A stretch of DNA of 34,150 bases from positions 1-34,150 of the forward strand of contig CALGOO010000051.1 of assembly GCA_937960715.1 (NCBI GenBank), written 5' to 3'. The translations under genes were made by a program, and so were the position numbers. Shown here in pieces: positions 23,426-32,107 of the stretch (position 1 is its first letter; every line of letters begins with the position of its first letter). Source of the stretch: an uncultured Candidatus Competibacteraceae bacterium (GTDB lineage Bacteria > Pseudomonadota > Gammaproteobacteria > Competibacterales > Competibacteraceae). The notes below the pieces were generated by a model. It did no database searches. It was not told the origin of the DNA and was given only the letters and a program-made list of their open reading frames with translations.

Positions 23426-24754
23426 TCAACGCGACAGACCATGGCCCTTGAAACTGCTCTTCTTCAGCAGGCTCTCGTATTGATGCGACATTAGATGCGC
23501 CTGGACCTGGGCCATGAAATCCATGACCACCACCACGATGATCAACAGCGAGGTGCCGCCGAAATAGAACGGTACCTGCCAGTACAGGATCAGGAATTCG
23601 GGCAACAGGCAAACGGCGGTGATATATGCGGCGCCCACCAAGGTCAACCGGGTCAGCACCTTGTCGATGTAGTTCGCGGTCTGCATGCCTGGACGGATCC
23701 CCGGAATGAACGCGCCGGACTTCTTCAGGTTGTCGGCGGTTTCCTTGGAGTTGAAAACCAGCGCGGTGTAGAAGAAACAGAAGAAGATGATCAGACCCGC
23801 GTAGCACAGCACATACAGCGGTTGCCCCGGCGACAGGGTCGAGCTGATGTCGCGCAGCCACTCCATGCGGGGAGCATTGCCGAACCAACTGCCCAAGGTC
23901 GCCGGAAACAGAATCAGGCTGGATGCGAAGATGGGCGGAATCACCCCCGACATGTTCAGCTTCAGCGGCAGATGAGTGGTTTGGGCGGCGTACACCTTAC
24001 GGCCTTGCTGGCGCTTGGCGTAGTTGACCGTGATCCGGCGCTGGCCCCGCTCGACGAACACCACGAATCCGGTGACCAGAATGCTCAGCGCTAGCAGGAA
24101 CAGCACCAGCATGACATGCAGCTCTCCGGTTCGGGCCAGCTCCAGGGTGCCGCCCACCGCCCGCGGCAGGCCGGCGACGATACCGGCGAAGATCAGCATG
24201 GAAATACCGTTACCGATGCCGCGCTCGGTCACCTGCTCGCCCAGCCAGACCAGAAACATCGTGCCCGTCACCAAGGTGATGGTGGCGGTCATGATGAAGC
24301 CGACTCCCGGCGCGATCACGACCGACGTGTTGCCCACAATCTGATTTTGCAAGGCAATGCTGACGCCAATGGCCTGAAACGCCGCCAGCACCACCGTCAG
24401 ATAGCGGGTGTAGCGGGTCAAGGCATGACGACCCGCCGCGCCGCCTTCCTTGCGCAACTGCTCCAGCGACGGCACTATCATGGACATCAGTTGCAGGATG
24501 ATCGAGGCCGAGATATAGGGCATCACCCCGAGCGCGAACAGACTCAGCCGCTCCAGCGCGCCGCCCGAAAACATGTTGAACATGTCGAGGATGGTGCCGC
24601 GCTGCTGGTCGAACAACTGCGCCATGGCGTGCGGGTCGATACCGGGGACCGGGATATGCGTACCGATACGGAACACCACCAGCGCCCCCAGCAGAAACAG
24701 AAGGCGCTGGCGCAGTTCGGTCATTTTGCCGAGATCCGGCAGGGCGGCGGCCAT
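23426..24754 (-). CDS. secY: Protein translocase subunit SecY
   Basis: 442 residues, ten hydrophobic helices: the channel of the Sec translocon. Signatures: RLLFLLGALVVFRIGTHIPV in helix 1, GVMPYISASIILQL in helix 2, ERGIGNGISMLIFAGI, and the cytoplasmic loops RRITVNYAKRQQGRKVY and FNSKETADNLKKSGAFIPGI that bind SecA and the ribosome. It lies 5 bases after rplO at the end of the spc block. Confidence 0.98.
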   Translation of the reverse strand: MAAALPDLGKMTELRQRLLFLLGALVVFRIGTHIPVPGIDPHAMAQLFDQQRGTILDMFNMFSGGALERLSLFALGVMPYISASIILQLMSMIVPSLEQLRKEGGAAGRHALTRYTRYLTVVLAAFQAIGVSIALQNQIVGNTSVVIAPGVGFIMTATITLVTGTMFLVWLGEQVTERGIGNGISMLIFAGIVAGLPRAVGGTLELARTGELHVMLVLFLLALSILVTGFVVFVERGQRRITVNYAKRQQGRKVYAAQTTHLPLKLNMSGVIPPIFASSLILFPATLGSWFGNAPRMEWLRDISSTLSPGQPLYVLCYAGLIIFFCFFYTALVFNSKETADNLKKSGAFIPGIRPGMQTANYIDKVLTRLTLVGAAYITAVCLLPEFLILYWQVPFYFGGTSLLIIVVVVMDFMAQVQAHLMSHQYESLLKKSSFKGHGLSR

Positions 24755-24759
24755 CGTGG

Positions 24760-25194
24760 TTACTCTTGGATGGTCCCGCCAGCCGCCAGCACCGCGGCCC
24801 GGGCGCCTTTCGTCAGCGCCAGACCGCGCAGGGTCACTGGTTTTTCCAGTTTGCCGGAGAGAATCACCTTGGCCTTCTTGGCGAAGGTCGGCACGACATT
24901 GGCCGTCTTGAGGGCCGCCAGGTCGATGACTTCGACGGAGAGCCTGACCAGATCGCGCAACCGCACCTCGGCGATATGCTTGGCGGTCATCGAGCGGAAC
25001 CCGCGCTTGGGTAGGCGCCGCTGCAAGGGCATCTGACCGCCTTCAAACCCGACCTTGTGATAACCGCCGGCCCGGGCGTGCTGGCCCTTGTGGCCACGCC
25101 CACCGGTCTTGCCGAGGCCGGACCCGATGCCACGCCCGACCCGTTGCTTGTCCGGCCGGCTGCCCGGCGCCGGTTTGAGGGTATTGAGTCGCAT
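24760..25194 (-). CDS. rplO: 50S ribosomal protein uL15
   Basis: 144 residues, MRLNTLKPAPGSRPDKQRVG at the start, then the Gly-rich GRGIGSGLGKTGGRGHKGQ and GFEGGQMPLQRRLPKRGF that thread into 23S rRNA. It lies 4 bases after rpmD and is immediately followed by secY. Confidence 0.98.
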   Translation of the reverse strand: MRLNTLKPAPGSRPDKQRVGRGIGSGLGKTGGRGHKGQHARAGGYHKVGFEGGQMPLQRRLPKRGFRSMTAKHIAEVRLRDLVRLSVEVIDLAALKTANVVPTFAKKAKVILSGKLEKPVTLRGLALTKGARAAVLAAGGTIQE

Positions 25195-25198
25195 GGCT

Positions 25199-25381
25199 TC
25201 AAGCCTCCTCGACTTTCAGCAAGTACGACACCCTGCGAATCATGCCGCGATTTTCCGGGGTGTCGATCACCACCGCGCTACTGTGGGTTCGCCGCAATCC
25301 CAGCCCACGCACGCAGGCCCGGTGCGCGGCCAGCCGACCATGCGCGCTTTTGACCAAAGTCACTTTCAGCTTGTCGGCCAT
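25199..25381 (-). CDS. rpmD: 50S ribosomal protein uL30
   Basis: 60 residues, KLKVTLVKSAHGRLAAHRAC and LGLRRTHSSAVVIDTPENRG, the two core segments of short bacterial uL30. Placed between rpsE and rplO with 4-base gaps on both sides, as expected in the spc block. Confidence 0.97.
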   Translation of the reverse strand: MADKLKVTLVKSAHGRLAAHRACVRGLGLRRTHSSAVVIDTPENRGMIRRVSYLLKVEEA

Positions 25382-25385
25382 GGTC

Positions 25386-25895
25386 TCAGCTCCGAATCTC
25401 GTCCACGGTCTTGCCGCGCTTGGCGGCCTGGTAATCGGGCGACTTCATGGCGCTCAAGCCACGGATGGTCGCCCGCACCACGTTGATGGGATTGCGCGAA
25501 CCGATGCATTTGGCCAGTACGTCCTTGACGCCCACGACCTCGAACACGGCGCGCATGGCGCCGCCGGCGATGATGCCGGTGCCCTCGGAAGCCGGCTGCA
25601 TGAACACTCGCGCCGCGCCGTGCCGGGACGTTACCGGGTATTGCAGGGTCTTGTCGTTCAGCGGCACGCCGCGCATGTTCTTGCGGGCCTTGTCCATCGC
25701 CTTCTGGATCGCCATCGGCACCTCGCGGGCCTTGCCGTAGCCCAACCCCACCCGGCCGCCGCCGTCGCCCACCACGGTCAACGCGGTAAAACCGAACTGC
25801 CGGCCACCCTTGACCACCTTGGCCACCCGATTGACCGCGATCAACTTCTCCTGCAAGCCATCGCTGTTTTGGGAGCCTTCCACATTCATCGCCAT
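25386..25895 (-). CDS. rpsE: 30S ribosomal protein uS5
   Basis: 169 residues with the dsRNA-binding-like domain (EKLIAVNRVAKVVKGGRQFG; LTVVGDGGGRVGLGYGKARE) and the C-terminal NPINVVRATIRGL. Important for decoding accuracy and 5' body assembly of the small subunit. Gaps of 9 and 4 bases to its neighbours. Confidence 0.98.
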   Translation of the reverse strand: MAMNVEGSQNSDGLQEKLIAVNRVAKVVKGGRQFGFTALTVVGDGGGRVGLGYGKAREVPMAIQKAMDKARKNMRGVPLNDKTLQYPVTSRHGAARVFMQPASEGTGIIAGGAMRAVFEVVGVKDVLAKCIGSRNPINVVRATIRGLSAMKSPDYQAAKRGKTVDEIRS

Positions 25896-25904
25896 ATCCG
25901 CTCC

Positions 25905-26273
25905 TTAAAACTCCAAACCGTTCTCGCGGGCGGCGTCGGCCAACGCCTTGACCCGGCCGTGATATTTGAAACCGGAGCGATCGAACGCCACCCGAGTCAC
26001 GCCCACCGCTCTGGCTTTCTCGGCGATGGCCTTGCCCACCGTCCTGGCCGCTTCGACATTGCCGGTGCTTTTGAGGGTCTGGCGCAACTCCAGGGTGGAA
26101 GCGGCGGCCAAGGTCCGGTCACCGGTCGGAGCCGGGCTGATGAGTTGGGCGTAAATATGGTTGGGCGTGCGATGCACGCACAATCGGCAGGCGCCCAGCT
26201 CGCGAATCTTGTGCCGAGTTCGCAATCCGCGCCGCAGACGCGCGGCCTTCTTACCGGCTGCTTTCTTGTCCAT
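25905..26273 (-). CDS. rplR: 50S ribosomal protein uL18
   Basis: 122 residues starting MDKKAAGKKAARLRRGLRTR, then LCVHRTPNHIYAQLI and FDRSGFKYHGRVKALADAAR, the 5S rRNA-binding signature. Slightly longer than the E. coli protein (117). It lies in the spc block between rplF and rpsE. Confidence 0.98.
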   Translation of the reverse strand: MDKKAAGKKAARLRRGLRTRHKIRELGACRLCVHRTPNHIYAQLISPAPTGDRTLAAASTLELRQTLKSTGNVEAARTVGKAIAEKARAVGVTRVAFDRSGFKYHGRVKALADAARENGLEF

Positions 26274-26282
26274 GGCGAATCC

Positions 26283-26855
26283 TTACTTCTTCTTGGCTTC
26301 TTTCAGGATGATAGTCTCGCCCGAGTAACGCACGCCCTTGCCCTTGTAAGGCTCGGGCGGCCGATAGGCGCGAATCTGGGCGGCGACCTCGCCAACCCGT
26401 TGCTTGTCCACGCCGCGGACGATAATCTCGGTTTGGCTGGGCGTTTGGATGGCGATGCCTTCCGGGATCTTGAATTCGACCGGATGGGAGAATCCCAACG
26501 TCAGATTCAACACCGAGCCCTGCGCCTGGGCCTTGTAGCCGACGCCGACCAGTTGCAGCTTGCGTTCGAACCCCTGGGTGACGCCGATCACCATGTTGTT
26601 GAGCAAGGCGCGCATGGTGCCGGTCATGGCTCGATGCTTGCCGTCGTTGGTGACCAGGCGCGCGGCAACCCTGATCGTGTCGCCCTCCCGCTGGACCACG
26701 ACCCACGGATGCACGCGCAGTTCGGCCACGCCCTTGGCGCCCTTGATGGCGACATCCTGGCCCTCGATGGCGACGCTAACGCCCGCAGGCACGGGAATCG
26801 GTTTCTTACCGACCCGCGAGGTGCGAATCTTTTGTTCCTTGACGACGCTTGCCAT
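26283..26855 (-). CDS. rplF: 50S ribosomal protein uL6, N-terminally extended
   Basis: 190 residues against 177 in E. coli. The conserved part begins SRVGKKPIPVPAGV at residue 13; the preceding MASVVKEQKIRT has no alternative start codon before it, and AGGGGGG lies about 8 bases upstream of the ATG at 26855. The 12-residue extension therefore looks real. Later signatures are GFERKLQLVGVGYKAQAQG and YRPPEPYKGKGVRYSGE. It sits near the factor-binding site of the large subunit. Confidence 0.97.
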   Translation of the reverse strand: MASVVKEQKIRTSRVGKKPIPVPAGVSVAIEGQDVAIKGAKGVAELRVHPWVVVQREGDTIRVAARLVTNDGKHRAMTGTMRALLNNMVIGVTQGFERKLQLVGVGYKAQAQGSVLNLTLGFSHPVEFKIPEGIAIQTPSQTEIIVRGVDKQRVGEVAAQIRAYRPPEPYKGKGVRYSGETIILKEAKKK

Positions 26856-26867
26856 GGAATCGCCCCC

Positions 26868-27266
26868 CTACGCCACGATGCACAGCACTTCGCCGCCATG
26901 GCCAGCGGCGCGAGCGGCGCGGTCGCTCATCAAACCCTGGGGGGTGGACACGATGGCCACGCCCCAGCCCCCCATGACCTTGGGCAGTTCATCCTTGCCC
27001 CGGAACACCCGCCGGCCGGGACGGCTGACCCGTTCGATCCGATCGATCACCGGTTGGCCTTCGAAATACTTCAGCGTGATCGTCAACTCGGCCTTGCCAG
27101 GGGCGGTTTGCGCCACCGTGTAGCCATTGATGTAGCCCTCGTCGCGCAGCACCTGGGCGATGGCCGTCTTCACCTTGGAAGACGGCATGCCAACCTGGGT
27201 CTTGGCGGCGGCCTGGGCATTGCGGATGCGCGTCAGCATATCCGCGATGGGGTCCGTCATGCTCAT
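26868..27266 (-). CDS. rpsH: 30S ribosomal protein uS8
   Basis: 132 residues starting MSMTDPIADMLTRIRNAQAA, with VSRPGRRVF and GVAIVSTPQGLM typical of uS8. It binds helix 21 of 16S rRNA. In E. coli it also represses the spc operon at rplE; the corresponding site here was not modelled. Confidence 0.98.
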   Translation of the reverse strand: MSMTDPIADMLTRIRNAQAAAKTQVGMPSSKVKTAIAQVLRDEGYINGYTVAQTAPGKAELTITLKYFEGQPVIDRIERVSRPGRRVFRGKDELPKVMGGWGVAIVSTPQGLMSDRAARAAGHGGEVLCIVA

Positions 27267-27369
27267 CGATCGAATGTCTCCACGTGGTCAGTCTCGAAGC
27301 CGCCGACGGGGCGAACCTCGAACTTAAGGAGTCTCGGGTTCCAGGCCATGGGTGGCGCCGGCTAGTGGT

Positions 27370-27675
27370 TCACCAGCTGGCCTTGCCCAGACCGGGCACG
27401 TCGCCGCGCATGGCGGCCTCGCGCAGTTTGTTGCGGCCCAAGCCAAACTTGCGATAAAAACCGTGCGGTCGACCGGTCAGCCGGCAGCGATTGCGCAGCC
27501 GAATCGGGCTGGCGTCGCGCGGCAGCGCCTGCAACCGTTGCTGCGCTTCGCGCCGCCGCTCATCGCTGGTGGCCGGGCTGCGGATGGTTTCCTTCAACTC
27601 GGCCCGCCGGGTGGCATACCGTTCGACGACGCGCGCTCGCTTGATTTCGCGATTGGTCATGCTCAGTTTGGCCAT
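27370..27675 (-). CDS. rpsN: 30S ribosomal protein uS14 (zinc-free type)
   Basis: 101 residues from the ATG at 27675 (MAKLSMTNREIKRARVVERY), ending RLTGRPHGFYRKFGLGRNKL plus REAAMRGDVPGLGKASW. It is the long, zinc-free form without CxxC pairs. The frame is open upstream to 27873, inside rplE, but the conserved start is clear. A 103-base gap to rpsH follows, larger than most in the operon; nothing was recognised in it. Confidence 0.97.
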   Translation of the reverse strand: MAKLSMTNREIKRARVVERYATRRAELKETIRSPATSDERRREAQQRLQALPRDASPIRLRNRCRLTGRPHGFYRKFGLGRNKLREAAMRGDVPGLGKASW

Positions 27676-27685
27676 AGCCCGATCC

Positions 27686-28225
27686 TCAATTCCGAAATGG
27701 GAAATCGAATGCCGCCAGCAGCGCGCGTCCTTCCGCATCGGTGCGCGCGGTGGTGGTGATGGTGATGTCGAGGCCACGAATGGCGTCGATCTTGTCGTAG
27801 TCGATTTCCGGAAAAATGATCTGTTCGCGCACGCCCAGGCTGTAATTGCCGCGGCCGTCGAACGCGCGCGCACTGAACCCGCGAAAATCGCGGATGCGGG
27901 GGATGGCGATATTGATCAGGCGATCCAGGAATTCGTACATCCGGTCGCGCCGCAACGTCACCTTGCACCCAATCGGCCAACCGGCGCGAATCTTGAAGCC
28001 GGCGATGGACTTGCGCGACAACGTCACGATCGGCTTCTGGCCAGCAATCTGAGTCAGATTGCCGACCGCGTGCTCCATGATTTTCTTGTCGGCCACCGCC
28101 TCGCCAACCCCCATGTTCAAGGTGACCTTGGTGATTCGGGGCACTTCCATGACGTTGCGATAGCCGAACTGCTCGCGCAGCCTGGGCGCCACGGTCTCGC
28201 GATAGTATCGTTGCAGTCGAGCCAC
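27686..28225 (-). CDS. rplE: 50S ribosomal protein uL5
   Basis: 179 residues, the E. coli length, if started at the GTG at 28225 (ARLQRYYRETVAPRLREQFG). GAGGAG lies 7 bases before it. The longer frame from the ATG at 28243 overlaps the rplX stop and would place the ribosome site inside the gene, so it is rejected. Signatures: GVGEAVADKK, LSRKSIAGFKIRAGWPIGCK and GLDITITTTARTDAEGRALL. It binds 5S rRNA and the P-site tRNA elbow. Confidence 0.95.
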   Translation of the reverse strand: MARLQRYYRETVAPRLREQFGYRNVMEVPRITKVTLNMGVGEAVADKKIMEHAVGNLTQIAGQKPIVTLSRKSIAGFKIRAGWPIGCKVTLRRDRMYEFLDRLINIAIPRIRDFRGFSARAFDGRGNYSLGVREQIIFPEIDYDKIDAIRGLDITITTTARTDAEGRALLAAFDFPFRN

Positions 28226-28235
28226 GGGTCTCTCC

Positions 28236-28556
28236 TCAAACATCCACGACTTCGTTGTTGGATTTGAAGTAGCGCACCTTGCGGCCGTCCTCCAACACCC
28301 GAAACCCGACCCGATCGCCTTTTTTGGCGAGGGGGTTGAACAGCATCACGTTGGACACATGAACCGACGCCTCGCGCTCAACGATGCCGCCCGCCACGCC
28401 GCGCGCTGGATTGGGCTTGGTATGCCGCTTGATCAGGCCGACCCCAGCCACGATCACCCGTTCGCCGTCTTCCAGCACCCGCATCACCTTGCCGCGCCGG
28501 CCCTTATCCTTGCCAGCGATGACAACGACCTCGTCGTCCTTTCGAATTCTGCGCAT
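28236..28556 (-). CDS. rplX: 50S ribosomal protein uL24
   Basis: 106 residues with the KOW motif (KDDEVVVIAGKDKGRRGKVM) and NPARGVAGGIVEREASVHVS. It starts early 23S rRNA folding. It lies between rplN and rplE, with gaps of 13 and 10 bases. Confidence 0.98.
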   Translation of the reverse strand: MRRIRKDDEVVVIAGKDKGRRGKVMRVLEDGERVIVAGVGLIKRHTKPNPARGVAGGIVEREASVHVSNVMLFNPLAKKGDRVGFRVLEDGRKVRYFKSNNEVVDV

Positions 28557-28569
28557 TGCCGTCTCACCT

Positions 28570-28938
28570 TCACAACACTTCGGGGGCCAGGGAAATGATC
28601 TTCATGAACCGCTCGCTGCGCAACTCGCGGGTGACCGGCCCGAAGATGCGGGTGCCGATCGGCTCCAGCTTGTTGTTGAGCAGCACCGCCGCGTTGCCGT
28701 CGAAGCGGATCAGCGAGCCGTCCGGCCGGCGCACGCCCTTGCGGGTGCGCACCACCACGGCGTTGTAGACCTCGCCCTTGTTGACCTTGCCACGGGGGAT
28801 GGCGTCCTTGATGCTGACCTTGATGATGTCGCCAATATGCGCGTAGCGGCGATGGGAGCCGCCCAGCACCTTGATGCACATCAGCCGGCGAGCGCCGCTG
28901 TTATCGGCGACTTCCAACATTGTTTGCATCTGAATCAT
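28570..28938 (-). CDS. rplN: 50S ribosomal protein uL14
   Basis: 122 residues, MIQMQTMLEVADNSGARRLM and GDIIKVSIKDAIPRGKVNKG, ending FMKIISLAPEVL, the universal uL14 pattern. It forms part of the subunit interface. It is the first gene of the spc block; a hairpin lies in the 69-base gap upstream. Confidence 0.98.
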   Translation of the reverse strand: MIQMQTMLEVADNSGARRLMCIKVLGGSHRRYAHIGDIIKVSIKDAIPRGKVNKGEVYNAVVVRTRKGVRRPDGSLIRFDGNAAVLLNNKLEPIGTRIFGPVTRELRSERFMKIISLAPEVL

Positions 28939-28971
28939 GGTTCTACATTCCGTTCACGGATGAGGGGAAAC

Positions 28972-28989
28972 ACCGTCTGTGCAGACAGT
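28972..28989 (-). other. Hairpin at the S10/spc boundary
   Basis: On the minus strand ACTGTCT-GCAC-AGACGGT style stem (one G-T pair), followed by GTTTCCCC, in the rpsQ-rplN gap. The position equals the E. coli S10 operon end. Weak T-tract, so attenuation or processing is more likely than full termination. Confidence 0.45.
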
Positions 28990-29007
28990 TCCGGCCCGCT
29001 GGGACGG

Positions 29008-29268
29008 TCACTCCGCGCGCTCGACCACCGCGACCAGCGTCCAGGATTTGGTCTTGGACAGGGGCCGACACTGCTTGATGGTCACCAGGTCGCCCATTCG
29101 GCACTCGTTGCACTCGTCGTGAGCATGCAGCTTGGTGGTCCGGCGCACATATTTGCCATAAACGGGATGCTTGACCAGCCGCTCGACCGCCACGGTGATG
29201 GTCTTATCCATTTTGTCGCTGGTCACGCGCCCACTCAGGGCGCGCTCCACCCGGGTGTCCATCGTCAT
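29008..29268 (-). CDS. rpsQ: 30S ribosomal protein uS17
   Basis: 86 residues, LSGRVTSDKMDKTITVAVER, HPVYGKYVRRTTKLHAHDE, and CRPLSKTKSWTLVAVVERAE at the end. Its ATG overlaps the rpmC stop (ATGA), so translation is coupled. Last gene of the S10 block. Confidence 0.98.
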   Translation of the reverse strand: MTMDTRVERALSGRVTSDKMDKTITVAVERLVKHPVYGKYVRRTTKLHAHDECNECRMGDLVTIKQCRPLSKTKSWTLVAVVERAE

Positions 29269-29459
29269 GCCTGTTTCGCCTTCTCGCCTAACACCATCTT
29301 GACCCGGGCAACATTGCGGCGCGCCTGCCGAAACAAATGAGGCTTGGTGGCTTGGTTGGTGGCTTTCTGCATTCGCAGGTTGAACTGCTCGCGCAGCAAC
29401 GCCAGCAGCTCCCGCTCCAGTTCGTCCACATTTTTCTGTCGCAACTCGCTCGCCTTCAT
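29265..29459 (-). CDS. rpmC: 50S ribosomal protein uL29
   Basis: 64 residues, MKASELRQKNVDELERELLA then LREQFNLRMQKA, near the tunnel exit where targeting factors dock. The ATG at 29459 shares one base with the rplP TGA stop; a GTG one codon earlier (29462) is possible. The stop overlaps rpsQ by ATGA. Confidence 0.96.
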   Translation of the reverse strand: MKASELRQKNVDELERELLALLREQFNLRMQKATNQATKPHLFRQARRNVARVKMVLGEKAKQA

Positions 29460-29872
29460 CACATCACCGTCCGGGTTACGAAAACCGTCTGCACCGGGAG
29501 CTTGGCCGCCGCCAGGCGGAACGCCTGCCGGGCGATGTCCTCGGTCACCCCTTCCACTTCATACAGGACGCGGCCCGGCTTGACGGGCGCCACCCAGTAC
29601 TCGACGCCGCCCTTGCCACTGCCCATGCGCACTTCCAACGGTTTCTTGGTGATGGGCTTGTCGGGGAAGATGCGGATCCACACCTTGCCGCCGCGCTTGA
29701 TGTAGCGGTTGATGGCGCGGCGCGCGGCTTCGATCTGGCGGGCGGTCAGCCTCCCGCGCGTGGTGCATTTCAATCCGTATTCACCGAAACTCACCTGGAC
29801 GCCGCTGGTGGCGACGCCCGTGTTGCGTCCCTTGCGCTGCTTGCGGAATTTCGTTCTTTTCGGCTGTAACAT
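29459..29872 (-). CDS. rplP: 50S ribosomal protein uL16
   Basis: 137 residues, MLQPKRTKFRKQRKGRNTGV, LTARQIEAARRAINRYIKRG and KPLEVRMGSGKGGVEYWVAP, the full uL16 signature. It sits at the tRNA A site. The R-x-x-MGSGKG segment that is hydroxylated in E. coli is present. Confidence 0.98.
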   Translation of the reverse strand: MLQPKRTKFRKQRKGRNTGVATSGVQVSFGEYGLKCTTRGRLTARQIEAARRAINRYIKRGGKVWIRIFPDKPITKKPLEVRMGSGKGGVEYWVAPVKPGRVLYEVEGVTEDIARQAFRLAAAKLPVQTVFVTRTVM

Positions 29873-29906
29873 GTTCCGTCTCGTCTATCCACACGATTTC
29901 GGGCGT

Positions 29907-30590
29907 TCAGTTGACGGACGCCTTGTCGGGCTTGGTCTCGCCCGGCCGGTCGAAACCGAAGACCTCGCCCTTGAAAATCCAGACCTTGATCCCGATCACG
30001 CCATAAGTGGTCCGGGCCTCGGCCAAGCCATAATCGATGTTGGCGCGCAGGGTATGCAATGGCACTCGCCCTTCGCGGGTCCATTCGCTGCGCGCGATTT
30101 CGGCGCCGTTCAACCGACCGGAAACCTGAATCTTGATCCCGAGCGCGCCCAGGCGCATGGCGTTGGTCACCGAGCGCTTCATCGCCCGCCGGAACATGAT
30201 GCGCCGCTCCAGTTGCTGGGCCACGCCTTCGGCGACCAGTTGAGCATCCAGCTCCGGCTTGCGAATCTCCTCAATGTTGATCTGCAAGTCCTTGACGTCC
30301 AGCCGCATCATCTTGGCGACGGCCTTGCGCAAGGCTTCGATATCCTCGCCCTTCTTGCCGATCACCACTCCGGGCCGGGCGGTATGCACGGTGATGCGCG
30401 CCAGACGGGCCGGCCGTTCGATCTGAATCCGGCTGACCGAGGCGTTGGCCAGTTTCTTTTTCAGGAACTGGCGCACCTTCAGATCGGTTTCCAGCAGATC
30501 GGGGAAATTCTTGCTGCTGGCATACCATTTGGACGCCCAGTCGGTGGCGATGCCCAGGCGGATTCCCGTGGGACTGACTTTTTGACCCAT
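29907..30590 (-). CDS. rpsC: 30S ribosomal protein uS3
   Basis: 227 residues, MGQKVSPTGIRLGIATDWAS, the KH domain with GVVIGKKGEDIEALRKAVAK (GxxG loop), and the C-terminal domain GRLNGAEIARSEWTREGRVP. It forms part of the mRNA entry and helicase site. The gap to rplP is 34 bases. Confidence 0.98.
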   Translation of the reverse strand: MGQKVSPTGIRLGIATDWASKWYASSKNFPDLLETDLKVRQFLKKKLANASVSRIQIERPARLARITVHTARPGVVIGKKGEDIEALRKAVAKMMRLDVKDLQINIEEIRKPELDAQLVAEGVAQQLERRIMFRRAMKRSVTNAMRLGALGIKIQVSGRLNGAEIARSEWTREGRVPLHTLRANIDYGLAEARTTYGVIGIKVWIFKGEVFGFDRPGETKPDKASVN

Positions 30591-30603
30591 GTCGTTTCCG
30601 CTC

Positions 30604-30936
30604 CTATCGCTCGGCCACGGTGACCGTGATATGACTGGTGCGCTTGACGATGCGATTGCCGCGGCCCTTGGCGCGCGCGTGCATCCGCTTCAGCACCGGA
30701 CCACCGTCCACGCAAATGGCGGCGACCTTCAGCTCATCGACATCGGCGCCCTGGTTGTGCTCGGCGTTGGCAATGGCCGATTCCAGCACCTTTCGGATCA
30801 ACGGGGCCGCCTTCTTGTCGCTGAACTTCAACAGATTCAGGGCACGGTCCACCGGCAAGCTGCGCACCTGATCGGCGACCAGGCGGGCCTTCTGCGGCGA
30901 AATGCGGGCATGTTTCATGATCGCGACGGCTTGCAC
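30604..30936 (-). CDS. rplV: 50S ribosomal protein uL22
   Basis: 110 residues from a GTG start with GGAGG upstream; ARISPQKARLVADQVRSLPV, ESAIANAEHNQGADVDELKV and KGRGNRIVKRTSHITVTVAE. Its beta-hairpin loop lines the peptide tunnel. An ATG six codons later (30918) would remove conserved residues and is less likely. Confidence 0.96.
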   Translation of the reverse strand: MQAVAIMKHARISPQKARLVADQVRSLPVDRALNLLKFSDKKAAPLIRKVLESAIANAEHNQGADVDELKVAAICVDGGPVLKRMHARAKGRGNRIVKRTSHITVTVAER

Positions 30937-30948
30937 GGTTTCGCCTCC

Positions 30949-31221
30949 TTATTTGGATTTCTTGTCCGCCGCATGCCCGCGATAGGTGCGGGTGGCGGCG
31001 AACTCACCCAGCTTGTGACCGACCATGTTCTCCGTAACGAGAATCGGCACATGCTGGCGACCATTATGCACGGCGATGGTCAGGCCAATCATTTCGGGCA
31101 GGATCATCGACCGCCGCGACCAAGTCTTGATCGGCCGCTTGGCGTGAGTGGCGACCGCCTGCTCCACCTTCTTGACCAGGTGAAGATCGACAAACGGCCC
31201 TTTCTTGATCGAACGTGGCAC
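30949..31221 (-). CDS. rpsS: 30S ribosomal protein uS19
   Basis: 90 residues, MPRSIKKGPFVDLHLVKKVE, TWSRRSMILPEMIGLTIAVH and GHKLGEFAATRTYRGHAADK. Located in the head of the small subunit with uS13. Gaps of 15 bases to rplB and 12 to rplV. Confidence 0.98.
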   Translation of the reverse strand: MPRSIKKGPFVDLHLVKKVEQAVATHAKRPIKTWSRRSMILPEMIGLTIAVHNGRQHVPILVTENMVGHKLGEFAATRTYRGHAADKKSK

Positions 31222-31236
31222 TGGACGGATTCCTCG

Positions 31237-32064
31237 TTATTTCACGTTACGCCGGCGCACGATCAGGTGGTCGGTGCGCTTGTTCGAGCGGGTCTTGTAG
31301 CCCTTGGTCGGCGTGCCCCACGGCGAGACCGGATGGCGCCCGCCGGAGGTGCGGCCCTCGCCGCCGCCATGCGGGTGATCCACCGGGTTCATGGCCACCC
31401 CGCGCACCGTGGGCCGAATTCCTCGCCAGCGTTTGGCGCCGGCCTTGCCAAGCGAACGCAGGTTGTGTTCCTCGTTGCCAACCCCGCCGATGGTTGCCTT
31501 GCAGTCCGCATGGACCTTGCGGATTTCGCCGGAACGCATCCGCAGGGTGGCATGGTTGCCTTCGCGGGCGATCAACTGCACCGAGGCGCCGGCGCTGCGG
31601 GCCAGTTGCGCGCCCTTGCCGGGGCGCAACTCCACGCAATGCACCTGGCTGCCAACCGGGACGTTGCGCAACGGCAGGGCGTTGCCGGCCTTGATCGCCG
31701 CCGCCGGACCGGACATCAGGGTCGCGCCCACGCCCACGTCGCGCGGGGCGATGATGTAGCGGCGTTCGCCGTCGGCGTAGAGCAGCAGCGCGATGTGGGC
31801 GCTGCGGTTAGGGTCGTATTCCAGCCGCTCGACCTTGGCGGGAATGCTGTCCTTGTCGCGCTTGAAATCGATCAGCCGGTAGTGCTGCTTGTGGCCGCCC
31901 CCCTGATGCCGGGTGGTGATGCGGCCCATGTTGTTGCGGCCGCCCTTGCGGGTCTGCTTTTCCAACAGCGGGGCGTGGGGTCGACCCTTGTGCAGTTCGG
32001 GGTTGACGACCTTGACCACGAAGCGCCGGCCCGGCGAGGTGGGTTTGGTCTTGACGATGGGCAT
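31237..32064 (-). CDS. rplB: 50S ribosomal protein uL2
   Basis: 275 residues from the ATG at 32064 (MPIVKTKPTSPGRRFVVKVV). It includes GRITTRHQGGGHKQHYRLID and the C-terminal NPVDHPHGGGEGRTSGGRHP, whose His is near the peptidyl transferase centre. The upstream extension to 32157 overlaps rplW and is rejected. Confidence 0.98.
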   Translation of the reverse strand: MPIVKTKPTSPGRRFVVKVVNPELHKGRPHAPLLEKQTRKGGRNNMGRITTRHQGGGHKQHYRLIDFKRDKDSIPAKVERLEYDPNRSAHIALLLYADGERRYIIAPRDVGVGATLMSGPAAAIKAGNALPLRNVPVGSQVHCVELRPGKGAQLARSAGASVQLIAREGNHATLRMRSGEIRKVHADCKATIGGVGNEEHNLRSLGKAGAKRWRGIRPTVRGVAMNPVDHPHGGGEGRTSGGRHPVSPWGTPTKGYKTRSNKRTDHLIVRRRNVK

Positions 32065-32107
32065 GGAATTTACCTTTCTCTCGTATGCCGGGGCGACGAG
32101 CGCCCGC

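Noticed and set aside
25242..27365. 707-codon plus-strand open frame opposite the spc block
   Set aside because: It covers six certain ribosomal protein genes on the other strand; a codon-bias shadow.
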